Source of the DNA: Verrucomicrobiota bacterium
Lineage (GTDB): Bacteria > Verrucomicrobiota > Verrucomicrobiia > Chthoniobacterales > SZAS-18
Direction: 5' to 3'
Assembly (NCBI GenBank): GCA_025353105.1
Contig: JANXRG010000072.1
Span: 1-64,000, forward strand
Length of the DNA stretch: 64,000 bases
The notes under the pieces: generated by a model
Database searches by the model: none
Told to the model about the DNA's origin: nothing
The model's input: the letters and a program-made list of their open reading frames with translations, nothing else
In this document: positions 54,419 to 63,484 of the stretch, in pieces
Layout: each line of letters starts with the position of its first letter
Position numbering within the stretch: the stretch's first letter is position 1
Translations under genes and position numbers: made by a program

Positions 54419-54584
54419 GTGGGCGGAGTGTTCCCGCAAAATCCTCCCGTCGGCAAGGGTGAATTACGGCCGCCCGCCGAGGCGGACCGGATCCTGACCC
54501 GATGACCGGGCCATTCTCGTCCGATGTTAGATCGAAATAGATCGCGCTTGCGTCCCTCCTGCTTTCCGTCGATATCCGCTTTCT

Positions 54585-55049
54585 ATGATGACATCAGCTG
54601 AACCCCTCAAACGTCTTGCTCAGATCCATTCGGAAGTCGCCGCCCTGAAGGCGGAATTCCATGCCATTCTCGACCGACTTCGCGGCACCGTGGAATCGGT
54701 CGTTGCGTCCGGTCCGGCCGCTCCGAAGGTTCGCACCCGCCGCGGCCGCAAGCGCCGCGCCCGCGCGGTCGCCCCGGTCGCCGCCAAAGCCCCGCGCGCC
54801 GGGCGCCGACGCCGCTCCCCGCTCAAGGGAAAGAAGCGCCCCGCTTCACCGAGTGGACCGCTCGCCCCGGCGGTCGTGGCCGTGCTGAAGTCGAGCGGCA
54901 AACCGCAAAGCGTGAATGCCGTGCTCGATGGTCTCAAGAAGGCCAAGTACGTCTTCACCTCGAAGGATCCGAAGAAGAATCTCGCCGCGCGCATCTATAA
55001 GTTGAGCGGCGTGAAACAGGTCGGCCCCGGCTTATTTGCCGCGAAGTGA
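54585..55049 (+). CDS. Basic DNA-binding-type protein with C-terminal HARE-HTH-like domain
   Basis: 154 residues in three parts: a helical N-terminus (LKRLAQIHSEVAALKAEFHA, then ILDRLR, 1-35, coiled-coil-like), a strongly basic Arg/Lys/Ala/Pro linker (48-90), and a C-terminal winged-helix (about 92-154: PLAPAVVAVLKSSGKPQSVN, VFTSKDPKKNLAARIYKL, VGPGLFAAK). The last part resembles HARE-HTH modules. Its 3' end overlaps the ligase gene end by 18 bases on the opposite strand. DNA binding is inferred. Confidence 0.6.
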   Translation: MMTSAEPLKRLAQIHSEVAALKAEFHAILDRLRGTVESVVASGPAAPKVRTRRGRKRRARAVAPVAAKAPRAGRRRRSPLKGKKRPASPSGPLAPAVVAVLKSSGKPQSVNAVLDGLKKAKYVFTSKDPKKNLAARIYKLSGVKQVGPGLFAAK

Positions 55050-57806
55050 TTTCCGCCGCGTCTTCCCGCCGGTCGGTCTCAACCCCGGCGGGAGCGCGTC
55101 CTTCAACGCGTTCGTGAGGGACAGCGAACGCGCGTACGACAGCGTGTCGATTTCCGCGGGCGACTTGTCGCGACGGACCGACTTGATGCGCGGAAACCGC
55201 ATCGCCAGCCCGCTGGCGTGGCGGTCGCTCGGCTGAATCGAGTCGAACGCAATCTCGAGCACCACGCCCGGCTCAACCTCGTGGAATTTGCCGCGCGTTG
55301 CGATGGTGCTGCGGAGAAACTCCTCGGTGAGTTCCGCGATCTCCGTGTCCGTCAGCCCGGAGTACGCCTTGCCGATCGGCAACAAGGCGCCGCTCGCGTC
55401 GTCGCGCACGGCAAAGGTGTAGTCGCTCAACACGTGATGCCGCTTGCCGTGGCCCCATTCCGCGCCAACGACCACGACATCGAGCGTGGCGAGTTCCATC
55501 TTCAGCTTCAGCCAGGCCATCCCCCGGCGGCCCGGCGTGTAGGGACTGTCGGGATCCTTGATGATCAATCCTTCGCGCTGGCGCTCGCGCGAGGCCCGAA
55601 ACGCCGCGTCGATCGCCGCGCCCCCGGCCGCGCGACGCACTTCCACGAGCCGGAAGACGGGCGGCAATGAAATCGATTCGAGCGCCGCGCGGCGCTCGTG
55701 CAACGGACGCCGCAGGAGCGATTCGCCATCGAGCGCGAGCAAATCAAACGCGACAAAGACGACGGGAATCATCTCGCCAAGAAATAGATCCGGCGAACGA
55801 CGGCCCAGCCGCTTTTGCAGATCGAAAAACGTCAACGGCCGGTCCGCGTCGAAGGCCACGATCTCACCGTCAAAGATCGCCTCCCGCTCAAAGGCGCGCC
55901 CGGCCGCGGCGACCTCGTCGAATTGCGCCGTCACCCGCCGCAGGTCGCGCGAGAAAACTTCCGTTCGTCCGCGCCCGACATGAACCTGCGCGCGAATGCC
56001 GTCGAACTTGTCCTCGATCCAGACTTCGCCCCCACCGCGGCCCGCCTCCAGATGCCGTTCCCAAATCGCCGCGGCGGTGGACTCGGGGCTGGCCAGCATG
56101 ACCTTGAGCGGATGAAAGAGGGTGAGACCCGCCTCCGCGAGCGCGTTCCGCCGCGCGAGCACCGCCACTCGGCCCACCTCGCCACTCAACATGTTCGCCT
56201 CCCGGACCGCGTCGCTCCCGACGCCCGCGGCCACCGCGATGGCTTCCTCAAGCAGTCCCTCCTTCAAGCCGATGCGGAGATCCCCCGAAAGCACCTTGAG
56301 AATCACGGCGCACTCATCCGGGGTGAGCTGCGCAAACCGGCGCTGGAGCAGATCCGCTTTTTCGAGGGGCCCGCGGGCCGCCTCGACGGACTCGAAGAAG
56401 CTCAGCGACTCGCGCAGCGTGAACGGCGCCGGCTCCGTCCGGCCGCGGAGCGCCTCGCGAGCGGCCTCCGCCTGATCGCCGCGCGCCGCCGAAACGGCGC
56501 GCAGCTCGGACTCACCGAGCTTTGAGACGGCCAGCAAAGCGCGTTTCACGATCGACCAGCCCACCTTCAGCACGCGACTCTGACTGCGCGGAAAAGCCGA
56601 ACCCGTGAGGTATTGTGCAGCGACGGGCAACGAAGCGTCGTCCAGCGTGCGCAGATATTCGACGAGCAGCGCGATCTTGCGCGACTTCGCCGGCGTGGCC
56701 GCGAGCTCGAAGCAAAGCCGCGCCAGGCGCCGAAAGTCGTCCGGCGATTCCGATTCCGCCCCGACGGCGCTCGCCGGACGCGCGGCCGGTCGCGGCCGGC
56801 GGATTGGCGTCACAACGCCTGACATCTCGAGCTGATCTTCCTCGCCGAGCGCCCAAGCTTCCACACCGCGCGAACGCAAATCCGCCGCAAACGGCCTGGC
56901 GAAACCGTGTAACGTGAACACCCGCCGCGGCTGCACCAATTCGACGTAGCGGACAAGGTCGTCGTAGTCCGCGTGGTCCGACAACGGGAACGCGGCATCG
57001 CAACCGTAGCGGTAGGCCGCGCCGGCGTCTATGGCCCATCCCGTCAGCACCGCCGTGCGCCGCGGCTTGATCTGCTGCACCATGCGCGATCCGCTGGCGC
57101 TGGGTGGGCAGATTAGAATGTGGCCTGCAACATTAGCCGCGACGTAACGTTCTGCCGCCGGGAAATCGGGTCGCAGTTCGCGGTAAATCTCCGTCATCTT
57201 ATGAACCGCGCCGTGTAACATGATCGGAAATCCGGCCGCGGCGATGGCGCAGAGAATTTCCTGGCCCTTGCCCAGCGAGTAACCGAACAGCACCGCCACT
57301 GCGCCTTCATCGAGCGCGTCCCGACAAAACTCCACCACGTGTGCGATCGTCTCGTCGCGCGGCGGAAATCGGTACTGCGGCAGGCCGAAGGTCGTTTCCA
57401 TGACGAGCGTATCCGCGGCGCGCCACTCGATCGGCTCGGCCGAAAGGCCCGGGCGCAACTTGAAATCGCCGGTGTAGAGCAGGCTCGCGCCGGTCGCTTC
57501 CTCCGTCACGTGCAACTGCGCCGAACCGGCAATGTGGCCCGCCGGCAGTAGCGTCAACCGTGCGCCGCGAAACGCGAACGCCTCGCCAAAGGGGACCACG
57601 TATTCGATTCGTTCGCCGGGCAGCCGAGCCTGCATTAATTTGGCGGTCGCGGGCGTGAGGATAATCTCGCGATGCTGCCCGATGTGATCCGAATGCGCAT
57701 GCGAGACGAACGCCGCGGGTCGCGGGTCGCGCGGATCGAGCCACAGATCGATCGCGGGCAGATGCACCCCGCGCTCAAATCGGATGGCAACGGCGGAATT
57801 TGGCAT
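55032..57806 (-). CDS. Fused ligase-associated exonuclease (metallo-beta-lactamase) and ATP-dependent DNA ligase
   Basis: 924 residues. The N-terminal half (1-340) is a beta-CASP/MBL nuclease like the ligase-associated 3' exonuclease: SHAHSDH (35-41), LLPAGHIAGSAQLHV, YTGDFKL and FPLSDHADYDDLV. The C-terminal half (about 360-924) is an ATP-dependent DNA ligase with nucleophile Lys600 in EDKFDGIRAQVHV, DGEIVAFDAD, GLIIKDPDSPYTPGRRG and WLKLK. In other bacteria these are separate neighbouring genes. The Lhr-like helicase and phosphoesterase partners of that cluster are not in the window. Likely a repair nuclease-ligase. Confidence 0.9.
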   Translation of the reverse strand: MPNSAVAIRFERGVHLPAIDLWLDPRDPRPAAFVSHAHSDHIGQHREIILTPATAKLMQARLPGERIEYVVPFGEAFAFRGARLTLLPAGHIAGSAQLHVTEEATGASLLYTGDFKLRPGLSAEPIEWRAADTLVMETTFGLPQYRFPPRDETIAHVVEFCRDALDEGAVAVLFGYSLGKGQEILCAIAAAGFPIMLHGAVHKMTEIYRELRPDFPAAERYVAANVAGHILICPPSASGSRMVQQIKPRRTAVLTGWAIDAGAAYRYGCDAAFPLSDHADYDDLVRYVELVQPRRVFTLHGFARPFAADLRSRGVEAWALGEEDQLEMSGVVTPIRRPRPAARPASAVGAESESPDDFRRLARLCFELAATPAKSRKIALLVEYLRTLDDASLPVAAQYLTGSAFPRSQSRVLKVGWSIVKRALLAVSKLGESELRAVSAARGDQAEAAREALRGRTEPAPFTLRESLSFFESVEAARGPLEKADLLQRRFAQLTPDECAVILKVLSGDLRIGLKEGLLEEAIAVAAGVGSDAVREANMLSGEVGRVAVLARRNALAEAGLTLFHPLKVMLASPESTAAAIWERHLEAGRGGGEVWIEDKFDGIRAQVHVGRGRTEVFSRDLRRVTAQFDEVAAAGRAFEREAIFDGEIVAFDADRPLTFFDLQKRLGRRSPDLFLGEMIPVVFVAFDLLALDGESLLRRPLHERRAALESISLPPVFRLVEVRRAAGGAAIDAAFRASRERQREGLIIKDPDSPYTPGRRGMAWLKLKMELATLDVVVVGAEWGHGKRHHVLSDYTFAVRDDASGALLPIGKAYSGLTDTEIAELTEEFLRSTIATRGKFHEVEPGVVLEIAFDSIQPSDRHASGLAMRFPRIKSVRRDKSPAEIDTLSYARSLSLTNALKDALPPGLRPTGGKTRRKSLRGK

Positions 57807-57886
57807 GCGGATCCGGCACGATCGTTCGGCCCGGCCACCGATCAACGGGTTTGACACGGCGGGCCTTCGTCGCGTTTGCTGCCTCC

Positions 57887-58396
57887 GTGCCCTCGTCCCG
57901 CCCGTTTCGCTGCTTCGTGCCGCTCCTCGCGGTGATCGCAATCGGCAGCGCAATGGCGCCGGGCCGGGCCGCCGAGTTGAAATCCAACGGCGCCATCCGG
58001 TTCTCGAAGACCAAGTTGCTGTTCCTCGACGCCTCGAAAAAATCGCCGCTGGAGCCCGGCCAGGATCGCTACGTGGAATTCGAGCGGAAGCGCGCCCTCT
58101 ATGGCGCCATCACCCCGAGCGACCAGCGCGAGCGCTACGGAAATTATTTTACTTTCATGTGGGAGTCCAAGCGTCCTGCCGACGTTGTGGTGCGCCTCGA
58201 ATACCGCCAGCAAGCGCTCGGGGCGATGGTGCAAACGAAGGACATTTCCTATCGCGCCGCGTCCGGCCATTTGATCACGCGGTTCCAGGTCACAGGCGAT
58301 GATTACCTGCAATACGGCCGCGTGCTTGCGTGGCGCGCGAGGATTCTCGAGGGCGGCAAGGTGGCCGCCGAGACGCGCTCAAACCTTTGGCGCTAG
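57887..58396 (+). CDS. Hypothetical secreted protein
   Basis: 169 residues from a GTG that starts a signal peptide (FRCFVPLLAVIAIGSAMAPG, then RAAELK). The mature region (TKLLFLDASKKSPLEPGQDR, YVEFERKRALYG, LEYRQQALGAMVQTK) looks beta-rich and folded but matches no family I recognise. Divergent from the ligase gene by 80 bases and converging with the coiled-coil gene by four bases. Confidence 0.6.
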   Translation: MPSSRPFRCFVPLLAVIAIGSAMAPGRAAELKSNGAIRFSKTKLLFLDASKKSPLEPGQDRYVEFERKRALYGAITPSDQRERYGNYFTFMWESKRPADVVVRLEYRQQALGAMVQTKDISYRAASGHLITRFQVTGDDYLQYGRVLAWRARILEGGKVAAETRSNLWR

Positions 58397-60090
58397 GGTC
58401 CCGACTCCGCGGTAGGCGAAAGGCCGACCCCGGCCAACCGCGTGAGGAAATCGCGCGCCGTGGTGCCGGCAACCACAAAGCGGAACTCCACCTCCGATTC
58501 CCGCTGCTCAATGACCGGCGGCTCAAAAAAGGATCCCCCGTCGGCCAGGCCCACCAGGGCGGCGCCTCGCTCGCGCAGCAGGAGCACTAGGCGCACCGCG
58601 GCGGCATCCGAATCGGTCCGAAGAAAAAGGACCGCGGTCTGAGGCTCCGCCGCCCGGGCGGCGAACCCGAGGAGCCGTGTCGCGGCCAGCAATTCCGGCG
58701 CGAAGAGCGGCGACCCGTGGGCATCGGTCAACGATTCGGGGTGACGCGTCACGAACCGGAACGCACTGCCACGATCGAGACTCTGAAACTTCTCGTAAAA
58801 TTGTTCGTCGAGCTTGAGGGCCTGCGCGAGGCCAAGACGTACGCGAATCATTTCCTCCACCGCGACGGATCCTCCCACCGCAATTGTCGCGGGGCCGATC
58901 TGCGCACACGCCACCTCCGTGCTCCGTTCGTAAATCGGCAAACCGCCGAGCCGTGCGCTGTCGTACCGCTGACCGAAGCCGTGCTGTACAACGAGCGTCG
59001 AAACCACCGAGGCCGCCGACGCCTCGGTCTCAACGAGATCATACTCGACGATTTGGCCCGACTGCGAGACGCCAATTGCTCGGACCACGCGGCGCACTTC
59101 GGCGACGGGATTCGTGAGGGTTGGCACCGCGAGGAGCGGTTGGGACATGGCCACCCAAATTGGATTCCACAAATTGCCAAGCTGCGGGGCGTTCGCGGAG
59201 GAGAGGCGGCCGAGATTGGCGGAGACGACCAGGTGCGTGTTCGCCGGCAACCAATCCCGGCGCGGCGGGGCGCGGAAAATCAGCAGCAGCGCCAGTGCTG
59301 CGAAGACCGCAAATGTCGTGAACACGAAAAGGCTGAGACGCAAACTTTGTGGGTCGGCCTGCCGCGATTCATGCACCAGCGCGACGTCGCGCAGTTCCAG
59401 CGTGCGCATTTGCCGTCGAGCCTCGCGCACCGTGGCCAGATGCCGGGTCGCCGCGGGCGGAACCGCGTCTTCATGGTCGGCCAGGTATTGTCCCAACCGA
59501 CGCAGCGGCGTGCGGCGCGATTGCTCCAACTGCGCCTGCGCCGCGCGGAGGGGACGCAGGCGATCCTGCAGGGCTTCGCTCCGGGTCGCGCTGTCGCGTT
59601 CCTCATCCCGCCGGCGTTCCCGAATCACCCCTTCCCGCTGCTCAAGCTCCTGCATCTGCTGGAGCAAACGCCGGTGCGGCGAATCCGCTGCCTCGCCGGC
59701 AGCATCCGGGCTGGGCGCGGGACTCGCCGTCTTGAGATCGTCGCGCGCCCGACGCAGCGGCGCGCGTTCCGTTTCAAGCCGGGCGAGTTCCTCCGCGAAG
59801 GCCCGCCGGGCGGTCGCTTCCTGCTCGCGCTGCGCCGCCGTTTCGCGCTCGGCCTCCGCAAGTTTTGCGCGCGTTTCCGCGCCCTCGGTGTCTAGGCGAT
59901 GCAGCGGGACGAGCCGTTCCGCCAGCTCCGAAGCGGCGTTCCCGGCGTGGGCGAGTTCGCGCCAGCCTTCGCGTCCCAACTCGATTTCTGCCTGCTCGAC
60001 GCCGCGCTCCTCGACGCGCAGCGAGCGCCGGAGATGGCGCCGGCGGAGCCGACGCGCGACCTCCTGAATCCCGGTGGAGAGAAAATCCAT
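58393..60090 (-). CDS. Coiled-coil membrane protein of unknown function
   Basis: 565 residues. The N-terminal half (about 30-245) is a long Arg/Glu/Ala-rich coiled coil (ERLVPLHRLDTEGAETRAKL, EAERETAAQREQEATARR). A single strong membrane helix lies near 255-275 (LSLFVFTTFAVFAALALLLI). The C-terminal 290 residues (LPANTHLVVSANLGRLSS, VVQHGFGQRYDSARLGGLPI, ATIAVGGSVAVEEMI) form a folded domain I do not recognise. It may bridge cytoplasm and envelope. Alone on its strand apart from the next membrane gene. Confidence 0.65.
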   Translation of the reverse strand: MDFLSTGIQEVARRLRRRHLRRSLRVEERGVEQAEIELGREGWRELAHAGNAASELAERLVPLHRLDTEGAETRAKLAEAERETAAQREQEATARRAFAEELARLETERAPLRRARDDLKTASPAPSPDAAGEAADSPHRRLLQQMQELEQREGVIRERRRDEERDSATRSEALQDRLRPLRAAQAQLEQSRRTPLRRLGQYLADHEDAVPPAATRHLATVREARRQMRTLELRDVALVHESRQADPQSLRLSLFVFTTFAVFAALALLLIFRAPPRRDWLPANTHLVVSANLGRLSSANAPQLGNLWNPIWVAMSQPLLAVPTLTNPVAEVRRVVRAIGVSQSGQIVEYDLVETEASAASVVSTLVVQHGFGQRYDSARLGGLPIYERSTEVACAQIGPATIAVGGSVAVEEMIRVRLGLAQALKLDEQFYEKFQSLDRGSAFRFVTRHPESLTDAHGSPLFAPELLAATRLLGFAARAAEPQTAVLFLRTDSDAAAVRLVLLLRERGAALVGLADGGSFFEPPVIEQRESEVEFRFVVAGTTARDFLTRLAGVGLSPTAESGP

Positions 60091-60154
60091 GGGCGAAAAA
60101 TGCTACGCGACGAAAGTTAACTGCTCCATTCCCGCCCCGCGGGCAAGCACCGCC

Positions 60155-60706
60155 TTACCACCACCGCACCGCGCAGGCGAGGACGACGATGCCATAAGCG
60201 ACCCCGCCCCACACCGCAATCTGCCAGCGCAGGGGCACGCGAAGCACAAACTGAATCTGGTCGCGCAGCAGGTGCGGCGATGAGGTCCAGCAGAGGCCGA
60301 GCACGACCCACACATACGCCAACCCGACGACGAGCAGTCGACTGACCGGGGGTTTCATGAAGGCCGCGTCGAGCACCGGCATGGCGGCGAGCAGCATCAG
60401 CATACCGAGCGCCCGCGCCGCGAGGTATTCATGCACGAGATAAATCGTCATCGCGTACGCCGCCGGCAACAGCAGGAGAACCGGCACGCGCCAAGAGAGA
60501 AATTCACCCCAATCCATCGTCTCCGCGATGTACCATGCCCAGACCAGATCGATGGTCAGCAGGACAAGACCCGCCAGATGCCAGCGCGGAAAACGCGACA
60601 GGAACGCTTTCACCGGTTCCGTCCGCAGCGCGGCGAAGAGGTGAGCCACAATGAGCGCGAGGCCCACGAAGAGGCCGATGGCGCGGAGGGAAAATGGATA
60701 GTGCAT
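60155..60706 (-). CDS. Hypothetical membrane protein (about five helices)
   Basis: 183 residues: helices near 8-26 (AIGLFVGLALIVAHLFAAL), 43-60, 73-90, 95-115, 120-140 and a final one at 160-180. No family is recognised; the sequence is rich in Trp, Leu and Arg and has no catalytic motif. It precedes the coiled-coil gene on the same strand, 64 bases away. Confidence 0.55.
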   Translation of the reverse strand: MHYPFSLRAIGLFVGLALIVAHLFAALRTEPVKAFLSRFPRWHLAGLVLLTIDLVWAWYIAETMDWGEFLSWRVPVLLLLPAAYAMTIYLVHEYLAARALGMLMLLAAMPVLDAAFMKPPVSRLLVVGLAYVWVVLGLCWTSSPHLLRDQIQFVLRVPLRWQIAVWGGVAYGIVVLACAVRWW

Positions 60707-60833
60707 GAAGGTGACCGGGCGACCCGATCATGAGACAACGGGTGCGCGGACTTAGGACCATCCCGGCAGCACGGTCAAAAGTTAATTGGCGAGATCCGGT
60801 GTTCCGCCGGGAGCCGGTTGACGGAGGCGACCG

Positions 60834-60861
60834 TTGACTTGCCCCCCTGCGAACCTAAAGT
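60834..60861 (+). promoter_or_regulatory. Sigma-70-type promoter of the phosphatase-glyA gene
   Basis: TTGACT (60834-60839) and TAAAGT (60856-60861) are separated by 16 bases. This lies 45-70 bases before the GTG at 60906 and argues against the in-frame TTG at 60834 as start codon. Confidence 0.5.
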
Positions 60862-60905
60862 CTGAGCCATCTTCGCCTGTTGTCCGGAACCCGACGCTGC
60901 CGACC

Positions 60906-62663
60906 GTGAAAAAGCTCCTTTTCGTCTGCACCGGCAACATCTGCCGCAGCCCGATGGCGGAGGGATTGTGGCGGCACCTGACCAAGAACAACCCCGCGTT
61001 CGCGGCGATTTCCGTGGGCGTTAGCGCGGTGCAGGGCCAGCGCGCAAGCCAGCACGCCGTCGAGGTGCTCCGAGACGTCGGCGTCGATATTTCGCGCCAT
61101 CGAAGCCAGCCGGTTTCAGCCGAAACCGTGGGCAACGCCGACATCATTGTCGCCATGACCAGCGGGCACGCGGAAGCGCTGGCTTATCTCTACCCCGAGG
61201 CCGCGAAAAAGACCTTTCTCATCCGTGAATTCGATCCCGCCGCGCGCGAGAATGACCTCGACGTGATGGATCCGATCGGGATGGGACGCAACACCTACGC
61301 GAATTGCCGCGACGCACTCTGCGCGGCCCTGCCGGGTCTCGCCGCTTTCCTGCAGGGGCGCACGCCCGCGCCCGACACGGGCAAGAGCTTACGCACATAT
61401 CTCCACGCCATGACCGACTCCTATTCCACCTCTCCCACCCTTGCCGAAGTCGACCCCGAGATCGCCCGCGCGATCGACGCCGAGGTCCAGCGCCAGGACG
61501 AAAACATCGAACTGATCGCCTCAGAAAACTTCGCCAGCGCCGCCGTGCGCGAGGCGCAGGGTTCGGTGCTCACCAACAAATACGCGGAGGGCTACCCCGG
61601 CCGCCGCTGGTATGGCGGTTGTGAAAACGTCGATGTCGTCGAGCAACTCGCCCTCGATCGCGCACGGCAGCTCTTCGGCGGGGAGCACCTCAACGTCCAG
61701 CCGCACAGCGGCGCGCAGGCGAACATGGCGGTCTATTTTTCCGTGCTGCAGCCGGGCGATCGAATCCTCACGATGGACCTTTCGCACGGCGGACATCTCA
61801 CCCACGGCCACAAAGCGAATTTCTCCGGCCGCTTTTATGAGGTCACGCACTACGGCGTGCGCCAGGGCGATGAATTGATCGATTACGATGCGCTCGCGCG
61901 CCAGGCGCTCGAGGTGAAGCCGAAGATGATCACGGTCGGCGCGTCGGCATATGCCCGCATCATTGATTTCGAGCGGATGCGCGCGGTCGCCGACTCCTGC
62001 GGCGCCATGCTGTTCGCCGACATGGCGCACATCTCGGGTCTCGTCGCGGCCGGGGTGCACCCGAGCCCCGTGCCGCACGCGGACTTCACCACGAGCACCA
62101 CGCACAAGAGCCTGCGCGGTCCGCGCGGCGGCCTCGTCATCTGCAGGGCGCAATACGCCAAGGCGATCGACGCGCAGGTGTTTCCCGGCATCCAGGGCGG
62201 CCCGCTCATGCACGTCATCGCGGCCAAGGCGGTGTGCTTCCACGAGGCGCTCCAACCCTCGTTCCGCGAGTACCAACAGCAGGTCGTGCGCAACGCCAAG
62301 GCCATGGCCGCACGGCTCGCCAAGAACGGCTACCGCATCGTCTCCGGCGGCACGGACAATCATCTCATGCTCGTGGATCTACGCCCGCAAAACATCGACG
62401 GCCGCACTGCGCAGGAGTGGCTTGATCGCGCCGGCATTACCGTCAACAAGAACTCGATCCCGTTCGACACGGTCAGCATCATGAAGGGCGGCGGGGTCCG
62501 CATCGGCACGCCCGCCATGACGACACGCGGCATGAAGGAAGAGGAGATGATGGAAATCGCCGACTTGATTCACACCGCCTTGGGCAGCGGCGGCGATGAA
62601 GCCAAACTGGCGAAAGTGAAGGAAGCGGTGGTCGTGCTGACACGCCAGTTTCCGCTTCCCTGA
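60906..62663 (+). CDS. glyA: In-frame fusion of a low-molecular-weight protein phosphatase with serine hydroxymethyltransferase
   Basis: 585 residues in one open frame with no stop between domains. Residues 1-155: LMW phosphatase, with P-loop [15 protein letters not shown] and DVMDPIGMG carrying the general-acid Asp. Linker at about 156-168. Residues 169-585: full GlyA with [42 protein letters not shown]-binding Lys401 in [15 protein letters not shown], and [14 protein letters not shown] makes glycine and methylene-tetrahydrofolate from serine. An internal ATG at 61410 could also make free GlyA (417 residues). The arginine-phosphatase Thr is Ile here, so tyrosine specificity is more likely. 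The neighbouring-gene order known from Bacillus is here a fusion. Confidence 0.9.
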   Translation: MKKLLFVCTGNICRSPMAEGLWRHLTKNNPAFAAISVGVSAVQGQRASQHAVEVLRDVGVDISRHRSQPVSAETVGNADIIVAMTSGHAEALAYLYPEAAKKTFLIREFDPAARENDLDVMDPIGMGRNTYANCRDALCAALPGLAAFLQGRTPAPDTGKSLRTYLHAMTDSYSTSPTLAEVDPEIARAIDAEVQRQDENIELIASENFASAAVREAQGSVLTNKYAEGYPGRRWYGGCENVDVVEQLALDRARQLFGGEHLNVQPHSGAQANMAVYFSVLQPGDRILTMDLSHGGHLTHGHKANFSGRFYEVTHYGVRQGDELIDYDALARQALEVKPKMITVGASAYARIIDFERMRAVADSCGAMLFADMAHISGLVAAGVHPSPVPHADFTTSTTHKSLRGPRGGLVICRAQYAKAIDAQVFPGIQGGPLMHVIAAKAVCFHEALQPSFREYQQQVVRNAKAMAARLAKNGYRIVSGGTDNHLMLVDLRPQNIDGRTAQEWLDRAGITVNKNSIPFDTVSIMKGGGVRIGTPAMTTRGMKEEEMMEIADLIHTALGSGGDEAKLAKVKEAVVVLTRQFPLP

Positions 62664-62669
62664 TCGTCG

Positions 62670-63362
62670 ATGTTTTCGCTCATGAAATTTCAGCTTCCGC
62701 TGTTCGCCGTTTTGCTGGTCGCGCCGGGCGCGCTTTTTGCCCAGGCTCCCGCCGCGCCCGCGCCGACCGCCCCGCCGGCCGCGGCCGGCAGCAAGCCGGA
62801 GCCCGAACTGAACGCCACGTTGCCCGCGGAAATCGATCCGGTGGTGATTGCGGTTTTGCGCCAGGCGTTCGCGGCCCAGCGCACCAAGGGTTCGTTTCGC
62901 GCGACGATGGAATCCGCCGGCCTGGGTGGCGGCGCGATTCCGTCGATGGAAATGGAATTTGTTTTCCCGGACCGGATGCGGATGAAGATGTCCGGCATGG
63001 AGATTGTCGGGGTGGGCGGCAAGATCATGATGCGCATGGGCGATTCCTGGATGCCGGCGCCGGCCGAGGTGAGCAAGGCCTCGGGGTCGTTTGGCGACCC
63101 GAAAAAAGTCGAGGAGATGCTGGGCAACACCACGTACGCCAAAAGTCTGGGCCAGACGAAGATTGACGAAAAATTGCTGGATTCCTACGAGGTGCACGTC
63201 AAGACCAAGGGGGCGATATCGAAATCAAAATTTTACATCTCGCCGGGCGACAGCTTGATCCGTCGCGTCGAGACACAGGCCGATTTGTTGGGCAAGCCGA
63301 CGACCTCCACGCTCAATTATTCGGACTATGGGGTCCCGATCCGGATTGAGCTGCCCAAATAG
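62670..63362 (+). CDS. Secreted protein with LolA/outer-membrane-lipoprotein-sorting-like fold
   Basis: 230 residues with a signal peptide (about 1-25, LFAVLLVAPGALFAQ). The mature part starts with an Ala/Pro linker, then a beta-rich domain (EMEFVFPDRMRMKMSGMEIV, GGKIMMRMGDSWMPAPAEV, FYISPGDSLIRRVETQADLL) that looks like the LolA-type half-barrel. Assignment to that fold is by pattern only. It starts six bases after the phosphatase-glyA stop. A hairpin CCCGGC-CCA-GCCGGG (63370-63384) follows the stop. Confidence 0.6.
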   Translation: MFSLMKFQLPLFAVLLVAPGALFAQAPAAPAPTAPPAAAGSKPEPELNATLPAEIDPVVIAVLRQAFAAQRTKGSFRATMESAGLGGGAIPSMEMEFVFPDRMRMKMSGMEIVGVGGKIMMRMGDSWMPAPAEVSKASGSFGDPKKVEEMLGNTTYAKSLGQTKIDEKLLDSYEVHVKTKGAISKSKFYISPGDSLIRRVETQADLLGKPTTSTLNYSDYGVPIRIELPK

Positions 63363-63484
63363 GACGACGCCCGGCCCAGCCGGGACGAGTGAATTTTCTC
63401 TCGCCTCCCGCGCGGCATTCCCTCATAACGATGCGCCCGGGTGCCGACGTCGGCATTCGCGGCTTCGCAACCTTCCCTGCCGCC

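Noticed and set aside
60834-60905. TTG at 60834 as start of the phosphatase-glyA gene
   Set aside because: The 24 extra residues are not conserved and the TTG overlaps the -35 element of a good promoter; GTG at 60906 begins the standard [10 protein letters not shown] start.
60906-61409. Arginine-phosphatase (YwlE/McsB-pathway) function for the LMW phosphatase domain
   Set aside because: The P-loop has Ile where YwlE has the selective Thr, and there is no mcsB nearby; tyrosine or another substrate is more likely.
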